DNA of 32,709 nt from Oscillospiraceae bacterium (GCA_029225165.1 JAQXVY010000007.1:1-32709), one strand, 5' to 3'; numbered from the stretch's first letter, positions 6,372 to 13,722 are shown. The notes: generated by a model not told the origin, from the sequence alone. Translations and numbers: made by a program.

Positions 6372-6474
6372 AAAACTTACATATATAATCAGCGCAGGAC
6401 TTTTTGCTGTACTTTGTGCATTATTATTTCTTGAAAAATTTTATCCTGAAATGGGTTCCGGTTGGTTAGGATGA
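6364..6474 (+). CDS. Small single-pass membrane protein (36 residues)
   Basis: The frame MSKKLTYIISAGLFAV... has a basic N-terminus, a hydrophobic segment of about 17 residues (7-24) and a short polar tail ending GSGWLG. AGGAGG at 6350-6355 is ideally placed eight bases before the ATG. The start overlaps the end of the phosphatase gene by eight bases and the stop is seven bases before the LCP gene. Position, ribosome binding site and composition support a real gene. Function unknown; it could modulate a membrane partner in the same operon such as the LCP or the Wzz-like protein. Confidence 0.7.
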   Translation: MSKKLTYIISAGLFAVLCALLFLEKFYPEMGSGWLG

Positions 6475-6481
6475 TTTTTGT

Positions 6482-7501
6482 ATGAGTATTAAGAAGTATG
6501 ACGAATCCCGCAAAAAGGATTTTCACAAGAAGCTTTCAGTCTGCGGTGTTATATTCTTGATAGGAATTGCGTTGGGAGTTGGAATGTTCTGTTTTCTAAG
6601 TCCTGAAGAAGAAAAAGAATCAATCTCTACAGTGGATACAGTAGACAAGCGTGATATTGTAGAAATCGGCGGCGTCAAGTGTGTGCCTAAGGATGGTATC
6701 GAAACATATCTTTTCCTTGGTGTTGACCAAAGAGGCGAGCTTACCAAAGTAAAAAAGTTTGACGGTACAGGTCAATGTGATGTAATTCAGTTGCTTGTTC
6801 TTGACAGTGTAAACAAAACATATACAAAGCTGGTTATCAACAGGGATACAATGGTGGATATGACTACCTATAACGAAAAGGGACAGTCACTTGGCGAGGT
6901 GAATGCTCAAATTGCCCTTGCCCATACAAACGGTGATGTTGCTGATTTTGGTAACAAGGTAACCATTGAAACGGTATCAAAACTGCTTTACAATCATCCT
7001 ATTGACGGATATGTTTCACTTAATATGGACTCTATTCCCGTAATAAACAACCTTGCAGGTGGAGTAACCGTTACTATTGAGGATGATTTTTCTAAATCAG
7101 ACAAAAGCCTGAAAATGGGAGAAACAATTAAGCTTTCCGATGAACAGGCTTATCACTATATACACGACAGACAAAATGTTGCCGACGGTACAAATGAAAA
7201 CCGTATGAAAAGGCAGTCAATGTATTTGTCCAAACTGAAAGGGATATTTTTGGACAAATTCAAGGAAAGCGGTAGCTTTATAAATCAGGCATATGATGCT
7301 CTTGAAAACTATATGAGTACCGATTTAACACCTCGTATGATGAGCAGAATTGCCCTTAACCTTACAAAATATGAGGAAGTTGATTCCCCTGTACTCACAG
7401 GCAAAAACAGTATGGGTGAATTTGGCTTTATAGAGTTTAGGCTTGACCAAGACAGTCTTGACAAGGCTGTGCGAAAGCTGTTTTATGATGAGATAAAGTG
7501 A
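6482..7501 (+). CDS. LytR-CpsA-Psr (LCP) family wall glycopolymer transferase
   Basis: This 339-residue protein has a short cytoplasmic N-terminus, one membrane segment (about 18-38) and an extracellular LCP domain. Characteristic charged residues are present: Asp82/Arg84 in GVDQRG, Asp100, Arg121/Asp122 in NRDTMV, Arg230 in HDRQ, and Arg241/Arg244 in NENRMKRQ. LCP enzymes transfer undecaprenyl-linked polymers (teichoic acid, capsule) to peptidoglycan. Its place between the phosphatase and the Wzz/BY-kinase pair is typical of capsule loci. The ribosome binding site is weak (AGGA about 10 bases upstream), so coupling to the preceding small gene is likely. Confidence 0.9.
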   Translation: MSIKKYDESRKKDFHKKLSVCGVIFLIGIALGVGMFCFLSPEEEKESISTVDTVDKRDIVEIGGVKCVPKDGIETYLFLGVDQRGELTKVKKFDGTGQCDVIQLLVLDSVNKTYTKLVINRDTMVDMTTYNEKGQSLGEVNAQIALAHTNGDVADFGNKVTIETVSKLLYNHPIDGYVSLNMDSIPVINNLAGGVTVTIEDDFSKSDKSLKMGETIKLSDEQAYHYIHDRQNVADGTNENRMKRQSMYLSKLKGIFLDKFKESGSFINQAYDALENYMSTDLTPRMMSRIALNLTKYEEVDSPVLTGKNSMGEFGFIEFRLDQDSLDKAVRKLFYDEIK

Positions 7502-7521
7502 GCTGAAAATTAAGTTAGTTC

Positions 7522-7538
7522 CAAACGCTGTGCGTTTG
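7522..7538 (+). promoter_or_regulatory. Small hairpin just before the ribosome binding site of the Wzz-like gene
   Basis: CAAACGC, loop TGT, GCGTTTG: a perfect 7-bp stem with a 3-base loop, two bases before the GAGGAG Shine-Dalgarno sequence (7541-7546). There is no T-run, so it is not a terminator. It may protect a 5' processed end or tune translation. Confidence 0.55.
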
Positions 7539-7552
7539 AAGAGGAGATAGAT

Positions 7553-8377
7553 ATGAGTTTGAACAAAAATGATTTTACTGCCCAAACCGAGTTGGCAAAT
7601 GCAGAAAAGGTAAACAGTAACCTGTCTGAGCCTTTGTTGCAGGAGCAGGATAACGGCGAAACAGTAATTGATTTGGTGGATTTGTTTTATGCGTTATTCC
7701 ACAAGCTACACTATATTGTGCTTAGCGTTTTAATAGGAACTGTAATACTCAATGCTTATTCCTATTTTTTCATCAAGCCTACATATCAGTCCACAGCAAA
7801 GATGTATGTTGTTTCTGCATCCAGTGATTCTGTGGTGGATTTGTCCGACATCAATGTTGGTTCTTCCCTTACCTTGGATTACGAAGAACTTGTTTTAGGC
7901 TATCCTGTGCTTAGCAAGGTAATTGATAACCTTGATTTGGATTGGAGCGTGACTAAGCTTAAGTCTTGTATTACTATTGAAAATCCTGAGGACACAAGAA
8001 TTTTGAACATTACAGCAACAACCACTGACCCAAGGGACTCAATGAGGATAGCAAATGAGGTTATGGATGTTTCCATTAAGTATCTGCCTGACACAATGAG
8101 CACAAATGCCCCAAATGTTGCTGAAAGGGCAAGACTTCAGGAAACTAAGGTTGCTCCGAACTATGGAAAATATACATTGATTGGTGCTCTCTTAGGCTTA
8201 GTGATTTGCTGTGGTATAATTATTGCAAGGCATCTTATGGATGATACAATTCATACAGCTGACGATATGGAGAAGTACTTTGGAATTACACCTTTGACTG
8301 TTGTTCCCGAAAATCAGCTTTTGTTTGACGGAGTTGAACCTGAGAAAAAATCTGTTTTTAAAAGGTGGAGGGCGTAA
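7553..8377 (+). CDS. Wzz/CpsC/YveK-type polysaccharide co-polymerase and BY-kinase adaptor
   Basis: This 274-residue protein has a polar N-terminus, transmembrane segment 1 at about 53-73, an extracellular domain of about 130 residues starting with KPTYQSTAKMYVVS, and transmembrane segment 2 at about 207-226 followed by a cytoplasmic tail. This is the Wzz architecture of Gram-positive capsule systems, where the separate membrane protein activates the cytosolic kinase through its C-terminal tail. The kinase follows after three bases. The protein sets polymer chain length in known systems; the polymer here is unknown. Confidence 0.88.
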   Translation: MSLNKNDFTAQTELANAEKVNSNLSEPLLQEQDNGETVIDLVDLFYALFHKLHYIVLSVLIGTVILNAYSYFFIKPTYQSTAKMYVVSASSDSVVDLSDINVGSSLTLDYEELVLGYPVLSKVIDNLDLDWSVTKLKSCITIENPEDTRILNITATTTDPRDSMRIANEVMDVSIKYLPDTMSTNAPNVAERARLQETKVAPNYGKYTLIGALLGLVICCGIIIARHLMDDTIHTADDMEKYFGITPLTVVPENQLLFDGVEPEKKSVFKRWRA

Positions 8378-8380
8378 TTT

Positions 8381-9088
8381 ATGAAGAAAATTCAGCTTGA
8401 TATTCCTGCTTTACCATATGAGGTAGAGGAGGCAATGAACCGACTCCGTGTAAATGTAAAATTTTGCGGTAAGAATACAAAGAAAATTTTAATCACAAGC
8501 AGTGTCCCCAATGAGGGAAAAAGCGTTATCTCCGTTCAGCTTTGGAAGATGATGGCTGAGGCAGGATTTAAGACTGTTTTGCTTGATGTTGATTTGAGAA
8601 AATCTATTTTGAAAGACAGACACAGCTTTAATGATAAAAAGGATATTAAGGGTCTTAACTACTACCTTTCAGGTCTTGCAGAATACGAGGATGTGGTTTA
8701 CGAAACAAATGTGGAAAACGGATATATTATTCCAAGTATAAATCTTTTGGAAAATCCATTATCCCTGTTTGAGGACGACCGCTTTTCTGAGCTTCTTGAC
8801 AGGCTTTCAGAGGACTATCGCTATGTTTTAATCGACTCACCGCCTCTGTGTTTAGTTGCAGACGGCTCCCTTATTGCTTCTATGTGTGACGGTGCATTAC
8901 TCGTTGTACGCAGTGGAAGTACATCAAAGGATTTGGTAAGACAGTCAATGAAACAGCTTGATTATGTTGGATGTAAGCTGTTAGGTACAGTATTGAACCG
9001 TGCTGAAACAACAACAAGAGCATATTCTAAATATTATGGTAAATATTACGGTTCATCCCAAAATGACAAAAATACAAATAATGGGTAA
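8381..9088 (+). CDS. BY-kinase (CpsD/CapB-type tyrosine autokinase)
   Basis: This 235-residue P-loop protein has Walker A SVPNEGKS (41-48), Walker A' LLDVDLRKS (67-75) and Walker B VLIDSPP (149-155), the set that defines bacterial tyrosine kinases. The C-terminal tail contains the autophosphorylation cluster YSKYYGKYYG (Tyr215, 218, 219, 222, 223). The usual PGEGKS is PNEGKS here. It forms a functional pair with the preceding Wzz-like protein and would be the target of the PHP phosphatase at 5658. GGTGGAGG lies nine bases before the ATG. Confidence 0.92.
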   Translation: MKKIQLDIPALPYEVEEAMNRLRVNVKFCGKNTKKILITSSVPNEGKSVISVQLWKMMAEAGFKTVLLDVDLRKSILKDRHSFNDKKDIKGLNYYLSGLAEYEDVVYETNVENGYIIPSINLLENPLSLFEDDRFSELLDRLSEDYRYVLIDSPPLCLVADGSLIASMCDGALLVVRSGSTSKDLVRQSMKQLDYVGCKLLGTVLNRAETTTRAYSKYYGKYYGSSQNDKNTNNG

Positions 9089-9189
9089 TTACACAGTGCT
9101 TTTTTAGCGTCTGTGATAATTATAGATACGGATTTTGCTTTTCCGTGGCAGCAATTTCTGTACTTGAAATTTTAGAGGAGGAATTATAA

Positions 9190-9813
9190 ATGAGAATGAA
9201 AAGACTTTTTGCGGTAATGTTAGCTGCTATTATGATGATGACTTGTGTTTCTGTTGCTTCTGCAGCAAGCAGTCCATCAAAGCCAAGTGCAAGCTTTAAA
9301 ACAGCTTCTGTTGCTATGCCAAACTTTGTTTACAATGCTAAGTCACAGAAGGTTAACGGTAAAGTTAAGGTTAAAGTTAAGACAAGCTACGGCTATGTTA
9401 CTCTTAAAGAAGGCACTCACTACAAGCTCGTTTATACAGCAGGTAAGAATGCAGGTACATACAAGGTTTCTATCGTAGGTATCGGTGCATACAAGGGTAC
9501 TTCTGTTACTAAGACTTACAAGATTGCAAAGGCTGGCAACAAGGTTACTGTAAAGAATTACAAGACAAGCTACAAGGCTTCTTCTCTTAAGAAAAAGGCT
9601 ACAACCTTTACACTTAAGACCAAGGGTGTTGGCACAAAGACCTACAAGGCTTCTGTACCTTCAAAGCTTAAGAAGTACATCAGCGTAAGCAAAAAGGGTA
9701 AGGTTACTCTTAAGAAGGGCGCCAAGAAGGGCACTTACAAGATTGTTGTTAAGTGCGCAGGCTCAAAGAACTACAAGTCAGGTTCAAAGACTATTACAAT
9801 TAAGGTTAAATAA
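9190..9813 (+). CDS. Secreted, extremely Lys-rich Ig-like repeat protein
   Basis: This 207-residue protein has a clear signal peptide (MRMKRLF, hydrophobic 8-22, ASA cleavage near 26). The mature part holds about 44 Lys residues and almost no acidic ones, so it is strongly basic. The pattern NFVYNAKSQKVNGKVKV, LKEGTHYKLVY, GTYKVSIVGIGAYKGT matches short beta-sandwich repeats common in Clostridia surface proteins. The second half (about 115-205) is a more degenerate Lys-rich module. AGAGGAGG is eight bases before the ATG. It follows the BY-kinase gene by 100 bp. Inference: a wall-associated protein held by charge to anionic polymers. Confidence 0.7.
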   Translation: MRMKRLFAVMLAAIMMMTCVSVASAASSPSKPSASFKTASVAMPNFVYNAKSQKVNGKVKVKVKTSYGYVTLKEGTHYKLVYTAGKNAGTYKVSIVGIGAYKGTSVTKTYKIAKAGNKVTVKNYKTSYKASSLKKKATTFTLKTKGVGTKTYKASVPSKLKKYISVSKKGKVTLKKGAKKGTYKIVVKCAGSKNYKSGSKTITIKVK

Positions 9814-9835
9814 TTAAATAGTCTAATTAGAAAAA

Positions 9836-9851
9836 TTTGTTGTACAACAAA
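9836..9851. promoter_or_regulatory. Perfect 16-bp palindrome between gene end and terminator
   Basis: TTTGTTGTACAACAAA is a perfect palindrome 22 bp after the stop codon of the Lys-rich protein. It is the right size for a dimeric regulator site, but its position downstream of a gene makes this doubtful. Confidence 0.35.
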
Positions 9852-9854
9852 GAG

Positions 9855-9888
9855 AACAGACATTCCGACCACGGGGGTGTCTGTTTTT
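9855..9888 (+). terminator. Rho-independent terminator of the Lys-rich protein gene
   Basis: AACAGACA pairs with TGTCTGTT, with an inner CCG/CGG extension, followed by a T-run. Confidence 0.8.
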
Positions 9889-9959
9889 CCTTAATCGCTT
9901 TCTTTTTTCACGATATTGTGGTATTATGGAGTATATCAATTTAGGAGAATGTGAAAGCT

Positions 9960-10154
9960 ATGCTTGATAAAATGCAGAAAAACTATATTTCCTCTTTGGG
10001 TATTGATGTGGATTTTAACTCACTCACCGAAGAAGATATACAAAAAATCAAAATCACTGTTAAGGAAAACCTTGACAAAAAGGGCTTTGACCAAAACTAC
10101 AACCTTACCCCTGAGGGAGTAATGTGCCAAACAATTTTGGAAGTGCTTGAATGA
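9960..10154 (+). CDS. Small conserved-looking cytoplasmic protein, function unknown
   Basis: The frame encodes a soluble 64-residue protein with an amphipathic, charged sequence (LTEEDIQKIKITVKENLDKK) and no signal or membrane segment. AGGAG (9943-9947) is only three bases from GTG 9951 but 12 from ATG 9960. I take the ATG; the GTG would add three residues. I do not recognise the family. It stands alone between a terminator and a repeat region. Confidence 0.55.
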   Translation: MLDKMQKNYISSLGIDVDFNSLTEEDIQKIKITVKENLDKKGFDQNYNLTPEGVMCQTILEVLE

Positions 10155-10213
10155 CTGTGTTGCCTACACTTGTCATTCTAAGGACACTCCAATTCTGTGA
10201 TTCCGATTACCAC

Positions 10214-10312
10214 TCTGTCATTCCGAGGAGCGAAGCGACCGAGGAATCTGAAAGGAAAGCAGTAGTACATAAATTTATACTAATAGGTTAGATTAAATTA
10301 AGGTCTAAACAA
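10214..10312. repeat. Truncated copy of the CTGTCATTCCGAG repeat
   Basis: The left 90-100 bp match the copy at 4267-4424: CTGTCATTCCGAG, GCGACCGAGGAATCT, AAAGCAGTAGT-type block and ACTAATAGGTTAGAT. The right inverted end is absent; an unrelated long hairpin starts where it should continue. Degenerate repeats of the TGTCATTC start lie just upstream at about 10170 and 10194. Confidence 0.75.
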
Positions 10313-10367
10313 AGCCTCCATCGGATGAGTATTCCCTTAGCAAGGGAATACTCGTCTGAGGGAGGCT
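10313..10367. repeat. Long near-perfect hairpin (26-bp stem, 3-base loop)
   Basis: The arms 10313-10338 (starting AGCCTCC) and 10342-10367 (ending GGAGGCT) pair at 25 of 26 positions, 23 Watson-Crick plus two G-T, around loop AGC. No T-run follows on either strand, so it is not an ordinary terminator. It abuts the truncated repeat at 10214-10312. Confidence 0.8.
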
Positions 10368-10394
10368 GTCTATACTAAAAGTGGTAAAGAGTAA

Positions 10395-10425
10395 AACGGG
10401 AGCTGTATTTTTATCAGCTCCCGTT
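10395..10425 (-). terminator. Terminator of the murT-gatD operon
   Basis: AACGGGAGCTG pairs perfectly with CAGCTCCCGTT (11 bp) around a 9-base loop. On the minus strand it is followed by TTTA and lies three bases beyond the gatD stop codon. Confidence 0.85.
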
Positions 10426-10428
10426 ATA

Positions 10429-11190
10429 TTATATCAGCTTTCTTATTCTTTCCTTGAAATTTTCTATCTTGTCCGAGTATCGGTCAACAATATATTTGTT
10501 AGCCTCTTTTTCCTCAATATCGTCAAGAGGAGCAAGAACAGCCTTGTCAGCACCGTACTTTCTTTCAAGTGCTTTAGTAAGGAGATAGTCGCATAGCTGT
10601 GGGTTTTTCGGAAGTAGAGGACCGTGTAGGTAGGTGCCGATTACATTTTTGTACACAACACCCTCGTATCCGCTTTTTCCGTTGTTGCCCTTGCCGAAAA
10701 CCACCTTGCCCAAAGGCTTGTTGTCATTTATATATGTCCTTCCGCCGTGGTTTTCAAACCCAACAATAGGCATTTCAAACAAATCGCTTTTGATGAAAAT
10801 ATTGTTGATAAGTCTGCCCTTTTCCTGAACCGTGTACATATCCACAATGTCAAGACCGTCAATTTTGCCCTCGTCGGTTTCGTAATATTTACCCAAAAGC
10901 TGATAGCCTCCGCAGATGGCTATTACAACTCCCATATCCTCAACATAAGCCTTAAATTCAGACTTAATTTCCTTTAGCCTGTTGCAAACCAGCATTTGCT
11001 CTCGGTCGGAGCCTCCGCCAAGGAGAACAATGTCAAGGGCGGAAAAGTCGATTTCCTCATCAATGCTAAAGGTTTTCACCTCTGCTTCAATTCCTCGCCA
11101 CCTAAGACGCTTGGCAAGGCATTGAATGTTCCCTCTGTCACCATACAGGTTAAGCAAATCGGGAAAAAGATGTCCAATGGTTAGCTTCAT
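10429..11190 (-). CDS. gatD: Lipid II isoglutaminyl synthase, glutaminase subunit GatD
   Basis: This 253-residue protein is a CobB/CobQ-type class I glutamine amidotransferase. The nucleophile is Cys93 in AICGGYQ and the catalytic His189 is in GTYLHGP. It releases ammonia from glutamine for MurT, which amidates the D-Glu of lipid II to D-isoglutamine, a reaction typical of Gram-positive cell walls. The start codon overlaps the murT stop by one base (TAATG), and the pair forms the usual two-gene operon. A terminator follows immediately. Confidence 0.95.
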   Translation of the reverse strand: MKLTIGHLFPDLLNLYGDRGNIQCLAKRLRWRGIEAEVKTFSIDEEIDFSALDIVLLGGGSDREQMLVCNRLKEIKSEFKAYVEDMGVVIAICGGYQLLGKYYETDEGKIDGLDIVDMYTVQEKGRLINNIFIKSDLFEMPIVGFENHGGRTYINDNKPLGKVVFGKGNNGKSGYEGVVYKNVIGTYLHGPLLPKNPQLCDYLLTKALERKYGADKAVLAPLDDIEEKEANKYIVDRYSDKIENFKERIRKLI

Positions 11191-12527
11191 TATTTTTCCC
11201 CCTCCATTCTTTTGAGAATGTTTCGTGTGCTGTAAAGTCCTGTGTAGTTAACAAGAACATACAGATTGCCAACACCGTCGGCAATTTTATTCCTGATGGC
11301 TGTTTCAATATTCCCCTCAAGGTGGGAGGGAATGTCAACATACTTCAGCCTTAACCTCATATCCTGACACCTTATTCCGCTGACGGTAATTGACTTTATG
11401 CTCTTGTCCATAAATCGGTCAAAATCCACATCCCAAAGCCAAGAAACATCATTTCCGTCTTGGTCACGGTCGTTAATAAGGATAATTACATCCTTGTCCT
11501 TTGGGTCAGCCATAACAGCATTGATGTTTTGGTTAAATCCGGCAGGATTTTTTGCAAGGTTAAGTTCAACATCAGTTCCCTTTATGTTAAAGTGTTCAAT
11601 TCTTCCGTTTTCCGGGTTAAAGTGGTCAAGCATTGACTGAAAACCCTTCATATCAACACCGGAGTGACTTGCAACTGCATACACAGCAAGAATGTTGTAA
11701 ATGTTGTAAAAGCCCTTGTACCTTGCATTTATGTGATTGCCCTCAACAGTAAATTCCAGGTGGTCGCCGTGGTGAATGTCTGTTGCAGGGTAGTCAATTT
11801 TTGGTCTTTTAAAGCCACATTCAGGGCAAGTGTAGTCACCAAGCTGACTGTAATGATAGTAATTGTAGTGCATTTTTGCACCGCACATAGCACAGAATCT
11901 GCCTTCTCTTATTTCCGCATTTTCATCGGCGTCAAACACCTTTTCGCTTATACCGTAGGTGATGAATTTGTTTCCGCTTTTTATGGCAAGTGAGTGGGAA
12001 AGAGGGTCGTCCCCGTTGATTACCAAGGTCATATCAGGTGCCATTTTGATAGCATCATCAAGTATTTTTAGGGTAATGTCAATCTCTCCGTAGCGGTCAA
12101 GCTGGTCACGGAATATGTTGGTAAGCACCATATAGTCAGGCTTTAGCGTCGGCAAAACTCTCTTTGTAGAAACCTCGTCAATCTCAATACAGGCATAGTC
12201 GGCATCAAGGGTGCAGTCGTCATTTGTGGCAAGTACAAATGCGGAAACAACTCCGTTAAGCATATTGGAGCCTGTCCTGTTGCAAATCACCTTTTTGCCC
12301 TGTGACTGAAGTGTGGTGCAAAGCATATTGTTTGTGGTGGTTTTTCCGTTGGTACCGCACACAATGTAAACCTTTTCCTTTATTTGGTCGGATAAAATTT
12401 TAAGTATATTCGGTTCGATTTTTCTTGCGATTAAGCCTGCCCATGTCACGCCCTGTCTGCCCATTTTAAGGCACAGCTTTGCGACAAATTTGGAGAGCTT
12501 TATTGCAAATTTTCCTTTTAGCGTCAT
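11190..12527 (-). CDS. murT: Lipid II isoglutaminyl synthase, Mur-ligase-like subunit MurT
   Basis: This 445-residue Mur-ligase-family protein has the P-loop GTNGKTTT (58-65), a MurT-type zinc ribbon inserted in the central domain (Cys212, Cys215, Cys234, Cys237), and the C-terminal DUF1727 region (NPAGFNQN, ILINDRDQDG with Asp). It activates the D-Glu carboxylate of lipid II with ATP and uses ammonia channelled from GatD. Translation is coupled to gatD. A promoter lies 40-70 bp upstream of the ATG. Confidence 0.95.
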   Translation of the reverse strand: MTLKGKFAIKLSKFVAKLCLKMGRQGVTWAGLIARKIEPNILKILSDQIKEKVYIVCGTNGKTTTNNMLCTTLQSQGKKVICNRTGSNMLNGVVSAFVLATNDDCTLDADYACIEIDEVSTKRVLPTLKPDYMVLTNIFRDQLDRYGEIDITLKILDDAIKMAPDMTLVINGDDPLSHSLAIKSGNKFITYGISEKVFDADENAEIREGRFCAMCGAKMHYNYYHYSQLGDYTCPECGFKRPKIDYPATDIHHGDHLEFTVEGNHINARYKGFYNIYNILAVYAVASHSGVDMKGFQSMLDHFNPENGRIEHFNIKGTDVELNLAKNPAGFNQNINAVMADPKDKDVIILINDRDQDGNDVSWLWDVDFDRFMDKSIKSITVSGIRCQDMRLRLKYVDIPSHLEGNIETAIRNKIADGVGNLYVLVNYTGLYSTRNILKRMEGEK

Positions 12528-12567
12528 AGAAACCTCACACTTTATAACGAATATTATTCATAGGGTA

Positions 12568-12596
12568 ATTATACAGTAACTTACTGCAAAATACAA
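12568..12596 (-). promoter_or_regulatory. Promoter of murT-gatD
   Basis: On the minus strand: TTGTAT at 12596-12591 and TATAAT at 12573-12568 with a 17-bp spacer. The spacer contains the inverted repeat CAGTAA-C-TTACTG (12574-12586), a possible operator. Confidence 0.75.
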
Positions 12597-12600
12597 GTTG

Positions 12601-12771
12601 CTATTCTACGGTGTAAACAAGGTTTTCCCACTTTAGGCGAGTACCCTCGTCAATGCTTTGGGGCAAAAGCGCCATTGCAACCTGCATAAGGTCATTTTCA
12701 TCAATGTCTGTCCTTTTTAAAAAAGCGTAGTCACCGCTGATTTTTTCAACAACATAGTAATATGGTCCCAT
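12601..12771 (-). CDS. Small DUF3006-like protein (56 residues)
   Basis: The minus-strand frame reads MGPYYYVVEKISGDYAFLKR, then a central ALLPQSIDEGTRLKW and ends at TAG 12601. The scheme (VV-E-I-x-GDYA, LLP-x-x-x-x-EG-x-x-L) resembles DUF3006 proteins, small beta-barrels of unknown function. GAGAGG lies six bases before the ATG. It starts 24 bp after the TraX-like gene, so the two probably form one operon. Too short for routine gene calling, but the codon structure and ribosome binding site are convincing. Confidence 0.7.
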   Translation of the reverse strand: MGPYYYVVEKISGDYAFLKRTDIDENDLMQVAMALLPQSIDEGTRLKWENLVYTVE

Positions 12772-12795
12772 AGTAAACCTCTCTTAATAGTTTTT

Positions 12796-13512
12796 TTACA
12801 GTACTCCTAATAATTCCTTTATAGCCAAAATTATTACAATATGTAATGGATAATATATGTGGAAAAGGTATTTGATTTTCAGTTTTCCTCTTTTTCCGCT
12901 GTATAAAGCAATGGGAATTACGGAAAGCAGACACCACCACTGTATGGGTGCAAGTGACATACTTAAGAAAACAAGACCTAAAGTGAACATCAAAAGCTTT
13001 AGCACTTTGTTATCAAATATGTACACCATAACAGGCAGCATAACACCAAAAAATCCATAGTCAATGTGGAAGTATTCGCTTAAAAATCCTTCGGGCATTT
13101 CACCGCAAATTATCATAACAAATATTATACCTGTTAGGGGAATTACCCAATTATAGTTATTTTCACTGCGTAGTGAGTAGTCGAAAGCATAGATAAGACC
13201 TATTGAAAGACTAAATGTAATCAGCACATTCATATGGGTTGAGTCGGACATCAGAAAAATAAAAATCTGCAAAATAACACCCTCAATGAATATTGTGAGA
13301 AAATATTTTAGCTTGTTTTTTGTGTATTTGCACCCTTCGGCAATCATATATGCAAAAATAGGGAAAGCAAGTCTGCCGATTATTCTAATGGGTTCATATT
13401 CGCTAATTAAGTGTACGCCTATGTGGTCAACAGTCATACATAAAAGTGCAAACAGCTTTAGTGCATTGCCCGAAATAACCCCTTGCCTGATTTTGTCTGT
13501 TAATTCCTTCAT
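12796..13512 (-). CDS. TraX-family polytopic membrane protein
   Basis: This protein of 238 residues has about seven to eight hydrophobic segments. It opens with the TraX family signature: LKLFALLCMTVDHIG, then RIIGRLAFPIFAYMIAEG. TraX of F-plasmids acetylates pilin; chromosomal Firmicutes members are related to acyltransferase-3 proteins and may acylate a surface polymer. An in-frame ATG 48 bases upstream exists, but it lies at the -35 box of the promoter (13532-13560), whereas AAAAGGAG is six bases from ATG 13512. I therefore chose the shorter start. The conserved Asp-His of TVDHIG is present. Confidence 0.8.
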   Translation of the reverse strand: MKELTDKIRQGVISGNALKLFALLCMTVDHIGVHLISEYEPIRIIGRLAFPIFAYMIAEGCKYTKNKLKYFLTIFIEGVILQIFIFLMSDSTHMNVLITFSLSIGLIYAFDYSLRSENNYNWVIPLTGIIFVMIICGEMPEGFLSEYFHIDYGFFGVMLPVMVYIFDNKVLKLLMFTLGLVFLSMSLAPIQWWCLLSVIPIALYSGKRGKLKIKYLFHIYYPLHIVIILAIKELLGVL

Positions 13513-13531
13513 CCCAAACTCCTTTTCCACA

Positions 13532-13560
13532 ATTATATCATTACAAAGCTGATAATACAA
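13532..13560 (-). promoter_or_regulatory. Promoter of the TraX-like gene
   Basis: On the minus strand: TTGTAT (13560-13555), 17-bp spacer, TATAAT (13537-13532). It directs a leader of about 13 bases and fixes the gene start downstream of it. Confidence 0.75.
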
Positions 13561-13693
13561 TGGACTATAGAAATACCAATTTAAAAATTAAAATTAAGTT
13601 CAAATAATTTTTAAGTTTTATTGTATAATATTGTCAAATATACGGTAAATAAGTTGTGCGTACTGACAAATATATTTTTATTCCTTTCTTGCC

Positions 13694-13722
13694 TTGTGTT
13701 TTTGGTAAAAAAAAGATATAAT
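13694..13722 (+). promoter_or_regulatory. Promoter upstream of the membrane protein-pyrCEF operon
   Basis: TTGTGT at 13694-13699 and TATAAT at 13717-13722 with a 17-bp spacer, about 54 bp before ATG 13776. I see no PyrR-binding loop or attenuator in the leader. Confidence 0.65.

Noticed and set aside
9089..9189. Possible riboswitch in the leader of the Lys-rich protein gene
   Set aside because: Only short stems (CACAG/CTGTG and ACGGA/TCCGT) are visible, and no conserved riboswitch core that I know.
10155..10428. Small protein gene in the repeat region upstream of the gatD terminator
   Set aside because: The frames are short, interrupted and fall in dispersed repeats that also occur elsewhere in non-coding sequence.
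10381..10596. 71-residue plus-strand frame opposite the end of gatD
   Set aside because: It covers the gatD terminator and coding region in antisense, has no ribosome binding site, and hydrophobic sequence is what antisense of gatD gives.
13513..13560. Longer N-terminus for the TraX-like protein
   Set aside because: The extra 16 codons lie between the promoter elements and the transcription start, and a good ribosome binding site fits the shorter form.
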